Assembly: GCF_025024155.1 (NCBI RefSeq) | Contig: NW_026251807.1 | Span: 49,110 to 113,109, forward strand | Source of the DNA: Gamsiella multidivaricata | Lineage: Eukaryota; Mortierellomycota; Mortierellomycetes; Mortierellales; Mortierellaceae | DNA: 64,000 bases | Direction: 5' to 3' | In this document: one piece after another, positions 10,758 to 22,022 of the stretch | Layout: each line of letters starts with the position of its first letter | Position numbering within the stretch: position 1 is the stretch's first letter | Made by a program: the position numbers and the translations under genes | Notes under the pieces: generated by a model | Database searches by the model: none | What the model saw: only the letters and a program-made list of their open reading frames with translations | What the model was told of the DNA's origin: nothing

Positions 10758-11658
10758 TTACTTCTGTGTGGTGAACTCCTCTAGCATAAAGAAAAGCTTG
10801 GACGCAGGGAGGCCAATCACGTTCCACGAGCAACCATTGATGCCCTTGACCAGTAAACAGCCTGTAGTTTGATAACCGTACCCTCCAGCCTTGTCCATGG
10901 GCTCCTTTGTCTCAACGTACGCCTCAATGATCTCGCGCGTAAGGTTCTGCATCTTGACCTCGGTGCCCTCAACTTCTGTCAAAATTCTGGGCTCATCTGA
11001 TCCGTCCGTTGATGGGGCGATCAAGGTGACACCGGTGTAGACCATATGCGTCGATCCAGACAAACTGGTCAACATCTCCACTGCGCCTTGCTCAGATCGG
11101 GGCTTTTCAAGGATCTGGGAGTTATGAGCGACCACAGTATCGGCACCAATGACCAGGTCTGGAGTATTACCTGAGGCCTACATTAAGGATGCATGGCGTC
11201 AAGGGCTGTGTTAGCACCGTAAAAAACGCAAGCAATCGAGTCCCAATGGCAGGGCCGTGATTGCAGCACAGGGGTCAAGATGACTCACAATTACTTAGTA
11301 CAGGAAACTAAGTTTCTTACTGCGGCGGACATACCTTCAAGCGCTCATACACTTCAAGCGCCTTTTGAAGCGCATTCTCCTTGACGTATTCGGAGGGATG
11401 GCTGAACAGCGACTTGTCCAGGGTTTCTGGGAAGGTGCTGGGCACGACCGTGTAGTTGATTCCTAGCTGAGAGAGAATATCCTTGCGACGTGGCGAAGTC
11501 GAGGCGAGGACGACCTTCTTGGCGTTAAGTGTGTTGAGCCACTTGATGTTGAGATGTTGAGGCGTCATGGCTGCTGCTGCTGTGGGGAATGGAGGGAAGG
11601 GAGGAGGAGGAATGTTGACAACTTTGAATGCATTTCTAAGAGCTGACATTAGTCGCAC
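10758..11658 (-). CDS. Maf-like nucleoside triphosphate pyrophosphatase
   Basis: Two exons (11335-11658 and 10758-11177) give 247 aa. Family hallmarks are present in order: the phosphate-binding VVLASTSPRRKDIL near the start, the catalytic GADTVV just after the splice, EKPR, and VYTGVTL. The C-terminus has the KAGGYGYQ and VIGLP motifs. Maf/ASMTL proteins hydrolyse non-canonical or modified nucleoside triphosphates (dTTP, UTP or m7GTP types) to the monophosphate and pyrophosphate, as house-cleaning enzymes. The extra 30 residues before MTPQHLN are Pro/Ala-rich and could be a targeting leader; an in-frame ATG at 11571 would give a more typical length. It diverges from SPF1. Confidence 0.9.
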
Positions 11659-12077
11659 GTGATGGAGGGAGACTTTGTGTGAACCTTATTTGCCCCGCCC
11701 CACCTTTTGAGGTCGTTGTTCTCCATCGTTCTTTTTTTGCATCATCATCCTTGCCCTTCATACGACGAGCATCACCAGGTAAAGACGGATTCACTCTTCA
11801 TCATACCACCTGCAGAGAACTTTGAACATCATCCATCGACGGCGACCAGCAACAGCAACACTAACCTAATGCTTCCGTCTTGGTCCTACCCTGATCGTAT
11901 CTTACTCTTGCCCCTGGCAGCTTCATAGTTTGTGCTGCAGTCTGTACGTTTGACAAGAACTCGACCGCTGAAATGTAAGCGCAGCGTTGCATCATTCACC
12001 TGCGAGAAGTCCATCAATGCTCTGTTGTACTGAGCAATGAGCGAGACGGCATCAAGATCCATCCCCCTTCTCTAACA
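11659..12077. promoter_or_regulatory. Divergent intergenic region, Maf / SPF1
   Basis: About 420 bases lie between the two outward starts. The right half probably holds the SPF1 5' leader. No TATA box stands out and no gene is seen. Confidence 0.45.
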
Positions 12078-15000
12078 ATGCTTGTCTCTCCTGATCTGCT
12101 CCTTTCGAAAATCTATGACCTCAGGGCTCCGACCTCACTTGTCCAGACAAAGCTGGTCGCAGCCTCGTCGTTGCACTCCCGCTTGCCTCGGATTCAGCAC
12201 ACCTACGTCTGGCCTTTCTTTTTTCTGTATCCCGCCTGGTCCTTCGTCTATTTTTACCACTACGAAGAGTGGATCAAGTCTGAAGAAATCACCTTTGTTA
12301 CTCTTGGCCTGCTCCTCACCATCAACGCGCTTTTGTTCTTGACCTGTCAATGGAGCGTATCGATCAAGGCATCACTGACCTGCAAGAAGGTAAGCTAATA
12401 ATACTTGATGCTTACCGGGCCTTGCTGTTCATGTGCGTTGACGGGAATTCATAAAGAAAAAAAAACTGACTGTTATATGCATACGATCGTTGACTGTAAC
12501 ACCAATCGCTGTCAGGAAACCGACCCCGCAAAGGCAACTGTTATCCGAATCATCCCTGACAAGCACCGTGGGCTGGGCGCACTCTGCGATCTTCATCATG
12601 AGGTACGTATACTAAAGGCGAGGCCGTAAAACCTGATCGGGAAAAAACAAGTTGGGCTTGCGTGGCAGCTCTTGACTGGTCCGGATCTAATTTTCTATTT
12701 GGATTTCGTATTCTCAAATTTCCCTTATAGAATGGATCTATTTTCTTCTTCTTCCAGAAGAAAAAGTATGTGTACAATGCCGACAAGAAGTTGTTTGTCA
12801 AGATCAAGTACCCCAGTGACATTGGACTGACCATGGGCGAGCTTCAGAAGGCTCGCGGAATGAATGAGGACCAGGTTAAGACCTCGACTGCCGCTTATGG
12901 AATGAACAGGTTTGACATTCCCAAGCCAGCTTTCATGGAGCTCTTCAAGGAGCATGCCGTGGCCCCGTTCTTCATCTTCCAGATCTTCTGTGTCGCTCTC
13001 TGGTGCTTGGATGAATACTGGTACTACTCGCTTTTCACTTTGGTCATGTTGGTCATCTTCGAGTCCACCGTTGTTTGGCAGGTGCGTATCAACGCCGACC
13101 GCTTCGTTCTGATCCTGCTTCGAATGCTGCCTACTTATAGACGACACTTTAGACTGACATATTTCCTTCTTACAGCGCCTTAGAACCATTGGCGAATTCC
13201 AAGCCATGTCGATCAAACCGTTCCATGTCAACGTTCGCCGTAACGGCTCATGGACCAGCATCATGTCCGACGAACTCTTGCCTGGAGATCTCGTTTCGAT
13301 CATGCGCACCAAGGAGGAGTCTGGCGTTCCTTGTGATATGGTCATTGTGGATGGATCCTGCATTGTCAACGAAGCCATGTTGTCTGGAGAATCTACACCA
13401 TTGCTGAAGGAGGGCATCATGCTTCGTGAGACGGACGATGTGCTCGAGTTGAATGGCGCTGACAAGCTGAACGTGCTCTATGGAGGAACCAAGGTCCTTC
13501 AGGTTACTCCTCCTACCACTTCTTTGAAAGCCCCTGACGGTGGATGCATTTGCTACGTCGCCCGCACGGGTTTCGGAACTGCTCAAGGAAAATTGGTCCG
13601 CACCATGGTCTATTCCACCGAGCGCGTCACTGCTAATAACTTGGAGGCGCTTCTGTTCATCCTGTTCCTCCTTATCTTCGCCATCGTCGCTGCATACTAT
13701 GTCTGGGTTGTCGGGACTGAAAGCGGACGTAAGCGTGGAAAGCTGTTGCTGGACTGCATCTTGATTATCACCTCAGTCGTTCCTCCAGAGCTCCCCATGG
13801 AACTGTCTTTGGCCGTCAACACCTCCCTGATCGCTTTGGCGCGCTATCACATCTTTTGCGTTGAGCCGTTCCGTATCCCGTTTGCAGGAAAGGTCGATGT
13901 GTGCTGTTTTGACAAAACTGGAACTTTGACAGGAGAGGATCTTGTTGTTGAAGGTGTCTGCGGTATTGATGCCCATGAACCGGAAAAGCTCATCATGCCC
14001 GAACATGCCCCCACATCTTCGCGCCATGTCCTTGCGACTGCCCATGCCCTTGTTCAGCTGGAGGAGGGTCTTGTTGGTGATCCTATGGAACGTGTTACTC
14101 TTGAAGCCTTGAAGTGGAAGCTTGGCCGGAACGACAACGTGTATCCGGACAATCCCTACAACAAATCTGAGCACATGCTGATCCGTCGCCGCTTTCAGTT
14201 CTCCTCAGCCCTGAAGCGCATGTCGACTGTTTCAACACTGTCTAGCCCCGAGTTCAGGACCACCAAGCTGTTCGTCGCCGTCAAGGGTGCACCTGAGACC
14301 TTGAAGAATATGTACAGTCAGTTACCCAAGCATTACGAGGATACCTACAAGCAGTTCACACGCCGTGGTAGCCGTGTCTTGGCCCTTGGATACAAGTACT
14401 TGCCTGACGGACTGAACACCGATCAGATTAATGCCCTTCACCGCGACAATGTCGAGAGCCAACTCACGTTTGCAGGATTTTTGGTCTTCCATTGCCCGCT
14501 CAAGGATGACTCTGCCCAGGCTATCAAGATGTTGAACGAGTCCTCTCATCGCTGCGTCATGATTACTGGAGATAATCCATTGACCGCCTGCCATGTTGCC
14601 CGACAGGTCGATATTGTGAACCGCGACGTCTTGGTCATGGATGTCCGCGAAGACGGACGTGGCGCTGACGACCTTATCTGGAAATCGATTGACGAGACCA
14701 AGGTTATTGACCTTGACCCCTCCAAGCCTTTTGACCCGGCCATCTTCCGTGATTACGATATTTGTGTGACAGGACCCGCCATGGCTCAGTACGAAAACAA
14801 GTCGACTTTTGCAGAATTGATCCGTCACACTTGGGTCTATGCCCGCGTCTCGCCTGGACAGAAGGAAACCATTTTGACCACCTTGAAGGGCTGCGGCTAC
14901 ACGACTTTGATGTGTGGAGATGGTACTAACGATGTCGGAGCTTTGAAACAGGCCCACATCGGTGTGGCCCTCCTGGATGGAAAGCCCGAAGATTTGGCCA

Positions 15001-16049
15001 GGATCGCAGAGTACAACCAGATTCAACGCCTGAAGAACGTGTACGAGAACCAAATCAAGTTCACTGCCCGATTCAACATGCAGCCACCTCCACCCCACGC
15101 TAAGGTTGCTCATCTCTATCCTCCCGAGGTGATTGCTGCTAAACAACAGGCTGCCCGTGAGGCTGCTGGCATTGGTGCTGCGGACGAAAACGGTCGCCCT
15201 GTCCCCCCTCCCAGACCACAGATGGATATGGATGGCCTCGCCAACATGATGGAGGACTTGGACGAGGAGGCGCCCCCAACGATCAAGCTTGGCGATGCCT
15301 CTGCTGCTGCTCCCTTTACCTCGAAGCTGTCAACGCCCATGTCGATTGTCAACATTATCCGTCAAGGACGCTGCACGCTCGTTGCAACCATGCAAATGTA
15401 CAAGATCCTCGCTCTGAACTGCTTGATCACGGCCTACTCGCTGAGTGTTTTGTATCTGGATGGCATCAAATTTGGCGATTTTCAAGTTACGATCACAGGA
15501 ATGCTCATGGCCGTCTGCTTTATGTGTATCTCCAAGGCCACCCCACTCGAGGCCTTGTCGAAGGAGCGTCCCCAGCCCAATATCTTCAACTTTTACATCA
15601 TTCTCTCGGTCTTGGGCCAGTTTGCTGTCCACATCTTTTCGCTGATCTACATCACGCGCGAGGCCAAGTTGATTGAGACGGATCGCACCATCGATCTGGA
15701 GCGCACTTTCGAGCCCGGTCTGCTGAACTCGGCCATTTACTTGATCTCGCTCTCGATGCAGGTGTCGACGTTTGCCATCAACTACAAGGGTCACCCCTTC
15801 CGCGAGAGTTTGAAGGAAAACACGTACTTGTACCGTGGATTGCTTGCTGTCGGAGGAGTGGCCGTGGCCGGTGCGACCGAGTTCATGCCCGAGTTCAACA
15901 CGTGGCTTCAGTTGGTTCCCTTCCCCGCGGATTTCAAGACCAAGTTGATAGGCATCATGGCGTTCGATTATTTTGTGGCATGGGGTATCGAAATTGTGTG
16001 CAACGTGCTGTTCGGCAACTTTGCCGCCAAGGATATTGTTAGGAAATAG
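12078..16049 (+). CDS. SPF1: P5A-type ATPase, ER transmembrane helix dislocase
   Basis: Four exons (12078-12389, 12516-12602, 12758-13081, 13176-16049) encode 1,198 aa. P-type ATPase motifs are complete: actuator LSGEST near residue 310, membrane motif PPELPMELSLAVNTS near 445 (the P5A PP-ELP signature), phosphorylation site DKTGTLTG near 487, TGDNPLTA, and GDGTNDVGALKQ near 823. Hydrophobic helices at both ends fit the family, including the extra N-terminal pair typical of P5 ATPases. SPF1/ATP13A1 sits in the ER and pulls out mis-inserted, mainly mitochondrial, tail or signal helices using ATP. Length matches yeast Spf1 closely. A poly(A) signal follows 70 bases after the stop. This is one of the surest calls here. 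Confidence 0.97.
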
Positions 16050-16117
16050 ACGCCTCAACGCCTCACCCATCCTGTTTTTCGTACATACACATACACTTTT
16101 TAGTTTGTTGTTCTTTG

Positions 16118-16123
16118 AATAAA
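16118..16123 (+). terminator. AATAAA polyadenylation signal of SPF1
   Basis: AATAAA lies about 70 bases past the SPF1 stop and 225 bases before the next start. Spacing suits 3' end formation of SPF1. Confidence 0.5.
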
Positions 16124-16347
16124 TATGTAGCTCTTTTTATGATTTCTGCACGCCCGATAATACTGTGCCACTGCGCATGGACCATCATGAGAGCATCAAG
16201 AGGTTCTGTGGCTTGTTTACTATTAACCGCCTCTCGGACAGTGAGGTGGAGCTGGTGGCCCGAAACTGATCTCTCCACACAATTCGGAATCACGAACACG
16301 GGAACGCGCTCTCCTTTTTTTTTTTTTTCTTCGTCAACACACAGACC

Positions 16348-17412
16348 ATGGGAAACTATCCAGGAAAAGCAAGCTCGAGTGCAAAGTCCGCCGCGCGTCA
16401 TCTCCCCTCAAAGAATGTGATTCAGGAGCGGGCGACAAAGGCAGCTGCAGCTGCAGCGGCTGCAGCAGCGGCGGCTACGTCAGCAAAGTCCGGAGCGACA
16501 AAGGTAACAACCAGTTCACCAAGGCAGGATTACCTGGAGGAGCAGAGACGGTTGGAGGAAGAGGTCGCGAAATACGACGAGCAATTGGAGAAGTCAGGCA
16601 AGCTTGGTATGAGCCTTTTTTTCAGCATGGCCCGCCGACTCTGGGAGATTATTATTTTTTCTGCTAACTATTCGTCTGGTTGATTGTTTGATTGATTATA
16701 TCTAGATGGCGAGAGCAGGCCACTGGAAGACACGCCGTCGGCAGCAGAACTCCAGTTCTTTGGAAATCTTAGGAACATTGGTCAGGTCAAAGTACCGAAT
16801 CCCGACCAGATCAAGCATCATGAGGTAAGATACATCCCGGACGTATCATCATCTCAAGCCTTCAGAAGCGGCGGGGAGACTAATAACTAGTTATCGTCCC
16901 TTCTGGAACACTTTTTTTTTTTTTAGGCTGAAGAGATTTTGAAACGAAAGCTGCCCGCAAAACCGATCTCATCGTCCAATGCTGTGCCGTTTGCACAATC
17001 GACCCCCACCTTCCCAACCCCAGCATCGACCTCAACTTCGGTCTTGGACGGATCATCGGCCAGTTCTGGATCGAATCTGACGTCTCTCAAACTCATGAAC
17101 CTACTTCAGCTCCGGAACCAGGACCCCTCAGTCTGGACAGTAAAAAGACTCGCCGAGGACTTTGAGATGAGGGAAGGGGACATCCAAGCGCTGACGAAAT
17201 ACATCAACACATATACTATCCTCCCCGGCAAGGACGCCAAGGGGCGGGAGGCCGGTGTGTGGTGCGAAGACTTGAGGGGCGTTGAGGTACTCGATAAACC
17301 TAGTTCGGTCAGGGACGCAGAGGAGGCAAGGTCCTTATCATCCGAAGCAACGACAGCAACAGGAAAGACTTTGGGGGTTGAACAAACCAAGGCCCCAGTA
17401 TTAGATAGATAG
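16348..17412 (+). CDS. NDUFAF4: NDUFAF4-like mitochondrial complex I assembly factor
   Basis: Three exons (16348-16606, 16706-16824, 16927-17412) give 287 aa. The N-terminus MGNYPGKASSSAKSAARHL is basic and is followed by a run of 12 alanines interrupted by few other residues. A charged helix (YLEEQRRLEEEVAKYDEQL) comes next. The best family evidence is the stretch LLQLRNQDPSVWTVKRLAE with DFEMREGDIQALTKYINTY after it. This mirrors the C-terminal helix-turn region of NDUFAF4, where a short helix is followed by W-T-x-x-x-[IL] and a second helix ending in a K-Y-phi-x-T/F motif. NDUFAF4 works with NDUFAF3 on early assembly of the Q-module of complex I. The fungal protein is longer than the human one (175 aa). 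It follows SPF1 with only 298 bases between. Confidence 0.65.
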
Positions 17413-17580
17413 AGACGAGAGACCTTCAGGAGTTATTACTAGATTATTATTTTTAAAAAAAGCTCTTCGAACAACATTACGGATGATAAAAGTCTTGTAG
17501 GATGCTATGCTATTATCGCCCTGTTCTTTATTTCAACGGCAAAGGGCGACGAATCTAAGAACAACCACTCTTGCTACCGA

Positions 17581-19829
17581 CTAAATCCCCTGGAGCGAGA
17601 GCTCCACGATACTCTGGATCGCAGCATAGCTCTCATTGAAGGTGCAACGGCCATGGTACCAATCCACGACTTCGTTCAGCTCGCGCCGCCACCAGTCATC
17701 ATCATGCATATTGAGCCCGATCAGTTGAGAAATCGGCTTCGGAAGGCCCTGTTCATCATACTGCGGCTGGAGAGGCCGGGGCTGATGAGGAAAGAATGGG
17801 CGGGTGTCGTTGAGCGCAAACCAGATTTCGTCCTTCATCACATCCCCTTGCAGGTAAGCGTTTCGGTCCCTCTCGACCGTGGTCCTGAACATCATGTCCG
17901 CATCGATTGTATGCTGGACCTGCTCGATGGTCAGGCTATCCAGGGGCGGGTCCTCAACGACGAACCAGCGGGAGAACGAGCGCATGTCGATAAAGCCCGG
18001 GAGGAGCGGGTCCCGGGCCTGCCACTCGATGAGGGGTGAGGTTCGAGCTCGGTAGAGGGACCAGGTCTTTTGCATGTACTCAAACATCGCTCGATGACCT
18101 CTGGACGAATACTGGTAAGGAGGGCAGCGGGGGAAAGATGCGATGTCGTACTCGTTGCGACGGCCCTGGACGGACGCGTGGATGGTCCAGGCAAGAAGGC
18201 GCTGGTGTTCGTCGTCTATGGATCGTAACTTGAGGAGAAGCTCATAAACCTGGTCACCAGGCTGTGGCAACACACTGGATTGGATCCACTGAAAGCACAT
18301 CGGCATCGCTAGCGAGGGTCCAAAAATGAAAACAGTAATAAGACTCCAGTCATGAACGATCGACCGCTCCTGTGAACGGCAATGGTTATTTGTTACGATT
18401 CACACTTACTTTGGATAAGTCGCATGTACTCCATTCGAAAGTGTAGATAATGGTTCAGGGCCTCTGCCTCCTCAGCATTGCACAGCGCCAGGAAGCCGAC
18501 CATATCCTGCATACTGATGTGTAACCAGTGCGCGACCTGGTCCGTGCGCAGGCGTGTGATCGTCGCCGCAGTCTCCCAGGGCTGTCCAACCTGTTTGAGC
18601 GGAATGGTCCAGTGGTTCAGCGGATCACCGCAAACGCGATGCACGCCTGCGTCAACTGGCGCGATCCTAGGCATCCAGTAGATGACAGTGGCGAGCGGGG
18701 TGCTATAGTGCTCAGGAGAGTTCATGAAAGCCTGGAGCATTCCCTTGATAGTGGCATGAATCCACTGCTCGGCCGTCATGGGCTGTTTAATAGTTGATGA
18801 ATGAGAAAGCCATGGTGAGCTTCTGAGCTGCTGGAAGGTATGTTCTGTGTACCCGCAGTTCCTGACTCCATAGCCAATGGCCCAGGATCCACTCTGTCCC
18901 GCCACAAACGTGCCTCTCCGAGGGCACGCTTCCTCCCAATTGAAGTGATATATTCCAGTGGAGTCGATCCACCGTTTAAGAACTGGGGTGCTCCAATAAC
19001 GTTGCCCATTGGACTGTATATGTACCTGACTTATGATCTTAGAGAGCGACACCCGAGGACGATAGGCCCTATGCCTAGCAGTGGTATGGCGTCGGTCGCG
19101 GTTGGCTCTGGAGGGATGCGAACTCCTCTGGTTTCTCTGTGTGCCTCTAGGACGGATATTGCCGCCTGGAGGGGCTTTTCCTGAAACGGTCTTTCTAGCC
19201 GGGCTACACATCTCTGTAGCGTCTTCATCAGAGATTCTGATGCGCTTGCGTGGTGTAATGACTTCAGGCTCGGATTCGGAGCCAGGCTCGGTGTTGGAGT
19301 CCGAGTCGCCTGACTCGTCTTCAGAATCACTGCTTGGCTCAGGCAAGGGCTCCCTCTTGGCCTTACGTTTGGTTCCAGCAACAGCGGGTGCAACTGTGGG
19401 CTTTGGGGCTGCATTTGCAACAGCGTTCCTCATAGGCTGCGAACGCGCCTTGACTGCAGTCGTGGCAGCATTAGCTTTTATAGCTACCCTTGCAGATGCC
19501 GCTGAAGCCTTGCTCACGGGCTGCGGCTTCTTCTTGGCCGCAGCTGCAGCTCGTGGGTTCTGGGGAGCTGTTTTGGCAGGGACCCTGGGAGTTATTTTAG
19601 CCGTAGTCTTTGGGGCCGGTTTGGCAGTAACCTTGGGAGCTGGCTTAGGTTCGGCCGTCGTCTTTGCTTGAGAAGCTAGTTTGATCGAGGATTTGTTATG
19701 TTTGGCCTCGGAAGCCTTAGATTCCCTCTGACTCGATTCAGCCTTGGTGGCCTCTTGGGCGACTTGAGCTGAGTGCTGTTCAGCTCGTGTTCGGATTCTC
19801 TCCGAGAAGCGCACAGCAGGTTCAGTCAT
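17581..19829 (-). CDS. Unrecognised 715-aa protein with basic disordered N-terminus
   Basis: Two exons (18410-19829 and 17581-18308) join in phase through a 101-nt intron with a GTAAGT donor. Residues 1 to about 180 are Ala/Lys/Pro-rich with repeated AKPAPK-like units, followed by a Ser/Asp/Glu acidic patch near 165-185 (SDSEDESGDSDSN) and basic clusters (PRKRIRI, NRDRRHTTARHRAYRPR) that could serve nuclear import. From about 265 onwards the sequence is well mixed and Trp-rich, so a folded domain of some 440 residues is likely (for example RYWSTPVLKRWIDSTG and MHDDDWWRRELNEVVDWYHG). I see no catalytic motif, zinc site or membrane helix. A nuclear role is a guess from the N-terminus only. It is tail-to-tail with the NDUFAF4-like gene. 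Confidence 0.7.
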
Positions 19830-20825
19830 GGCTAAAGCGGGCTAAAGCAGATTGAGTGGGTTGTTGTCAAGTACAAAAGCGTTTTCCGGTGAAGTTGTTG
19901 TTCTATGAGAAATGGGGAGAATTGAAAAGTGAGAGAAAGAAAAAGAGATAGAACGTGCAACTAGGGTTTTTGACTGTCCTTTATACGTTTTCATAGACTT
20001 TCCTTCTTCCTCCCCTCGATCGGCAGCCTTTCAGTGGAAGAGAATCTGATTACCTCCAAAGGAACAAGGCATTTTGGTGAATGAGGAGCGCTGTCGAAGA
20101 CGTGTTTGCATATCTACGGCTTTTTCACTGTTCAGGAACGGGCACCAGTGATTTTGTGATCTATGCTTGAAATGAATAAAAAAAAAGGGGTCGACGGTCA
20201 GAGATGTCTGTCTACGCAAAGTAGAAATGTGTGTGATTGGCTGGCTGAGACGCGTGCAAAAAAGGCTTGCCTAGCACAAATATGAATTTTGAGCTGCTGT
20301 GCATCCGAACCTTGAGTCAAGGCCGAGTAGGTGCACTCCGCGACCCTTGGATGACCAGTGCAATGGGTCGTCTAAAAATATACCGGGAGACTTACCGATC
20401 ATGGAGCATTATATAAAACTGTTGTGCTGCATAACGCTGAACCAAGTGGGTTACTCAGAGCCATTGTTCATTTGCCGGGAAACAAAGAAAAAAAAATGAA
20501 CCAGGCGAAGCAGACGAAACTGGTCCGGGTGCCTGGGTCGCACGCCGCCACATTCGTCTTTTTTTCTTCTTTTTTTCTTTCCGTATAGGCAAGAGGGGGA
20601 TGGAAGGTAAGCCATCCCTTTTTGCTCTTTATGCGCTGTAGGTGAGCGATATCCACACCTGTCAAGTCATCCTCTTGGACTAAACCCCGATGCTATCTGG
20701 ATGGTTCAGACCGAGGTGATTGACTAACAATGCGGAAAGGATGAATTGATGAAAAACATTAATCCATAGGAAGAGGAGCGGGAGGAGTAGGGTGGTCGAG
20801 GGCGGCGTGACAGTCGGATGGCCAA

Positions 20826-21340
20826 TCAAGCTTTGACCTTTGGTGTCATGCACCGTAGGAAGCAGGGTGTCCCCCGGCCAACACTCTGCAGGAGTGGCAA
20901 ATAACCCAGGAAGAACTTACCTAGGACTATGTAGTCGCGTGAGTCGCTTTCGACTTTGGATGATTCCATCCGAGGCTCATTGTGCTGCTTGAGGAACTGC
21001 ACAACAGCATCGGTAGAACAAAAAACAGGGGTGACGCTCACATATGGTCTGCATGTCGTCGTGCATGAGGGAGAGATACGTATCCCAATAAAGACTAAAT
21101 TTGGCGCTGGACCCTCATATATGAACGCGCTTCAGCAGAAATTCAGATACCTTGCGCTATATTTTGGACACTGAGAGTACGGCTAGAACTGAACGAAAGG
21201 ATGAGTATTAAAAGGTACACAAGTATTCGTTGCCATGGATTTCTTGCGACACAACTGCGGTGTAACATAGAAGACGCGCCAGCGCAACCTCACCTCCAAG
21301 AAGAAACCATTCACTAGAGCTCATTTGTCTCCTTGTGGAA
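20826..21340 (-). pseudogene. Remnant of a multi-exon gene, family unknown
   Basis: Several minus-strand pieces look coding and are framed by splice-like signals: SSEWFLLGG before a GTGAGG (about 21,325-21,290), AKFSLYWDTYLSLMHDDMQTI-like codons (about 21,115-21,055), and VVQFLKQHNEPRMES ending at a GTAAGT donor (about 21,005-20,920). The middle and last pieces cannot be joined in one phase, and no start or complete frame is seen. This suggests a decayed gene copy, though an unusual exon structure is possible. No family is recognised. Confidence 0.3.
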
Positions 21341-21488
21341 AAACAGCGTAGCAAATTCACATAACCAATTTAATGTCCCTCAAATGCAGGCAAGTTGCAA
21401 TGCCAGTTACTATCAGGTGCTTCTCCCATGGCAAGCGTCCGTAGCATAGTCTTCCGCCACAACCATTGCATGGGTTATGACAAAGGCC

Positions 21489-21515
21489 AAAAAAAAAAAA
21501 AAAAAAAAAAAAAAA
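21489..21515. repeat. Poly(A) tract of 27
   Basis: An uninterrupted run of about 27 A lies in intergenic DNA. It is the longest of five A/T runs of 21 or more in the window. Confidence 0.9.
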
Positions 21516-22022
21516 GGAAATGCAGCAATTTGCGTGAAAGGCTTCAATTGCCACACACGCATAGTCTTTATAAAAGCGATTCCCTTTCTCTCTGCAATAA
21601 AGGTTCCTTTGGCCCTCCGCGCATTGAACTCGCTATATTTGGATAGCCCTGGACCCCGATCAAGTGATAACGTCTGCCATAGTGAGCTCAAACCATGGGT
21701 TGATGCAGTTTACCGTTGGCATAAAGAATTCTACGCTGCTTATCGGAAAAGAAACGGTATCAAGCAGCGATAGTTGGGTATAAGTAGCATGGCCCCTCCT
21801 TCCCGAGGGTTTCTTTTTTGTTTTTCCTCGCCTTTTTATCTTTATCAAACGCGTCTCTTCCAAACATACACAAACACTTCAGAAAACTACAGAACAAACA
21901 GCAACAGTAACAGCAGCAACAGCCACTTAACCCACAAAAAGAAATAAAAAAAAGGTACTTCTTAACACCGTGAATTATCCTCACAGTCAATCCCCATTGG
22001 AATCAGCTCCCACCATCTACCG

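Larger units (their letters stand above)
19830..22022. other. Intergenic region with one gene remnant
   Basis: About 2.2 kb lies between two outward-facing genes. Apart from the remnant listed at 20,826-21,340 and a 27-A run, I see nothing coding. A TATAAG at 21,779 lies about 240 bases before the next gene's ATG and may be its core promoter. The last 200 bases are CA-rich leader. Confidence 0.45.

Noticed and set aside
18970..19025. Possible 43-nt GT-AG intron inside the 715-aa protein
   Set aside because: Removing it would shift the frame; the uninterrupted frame reads coherently on both sides.
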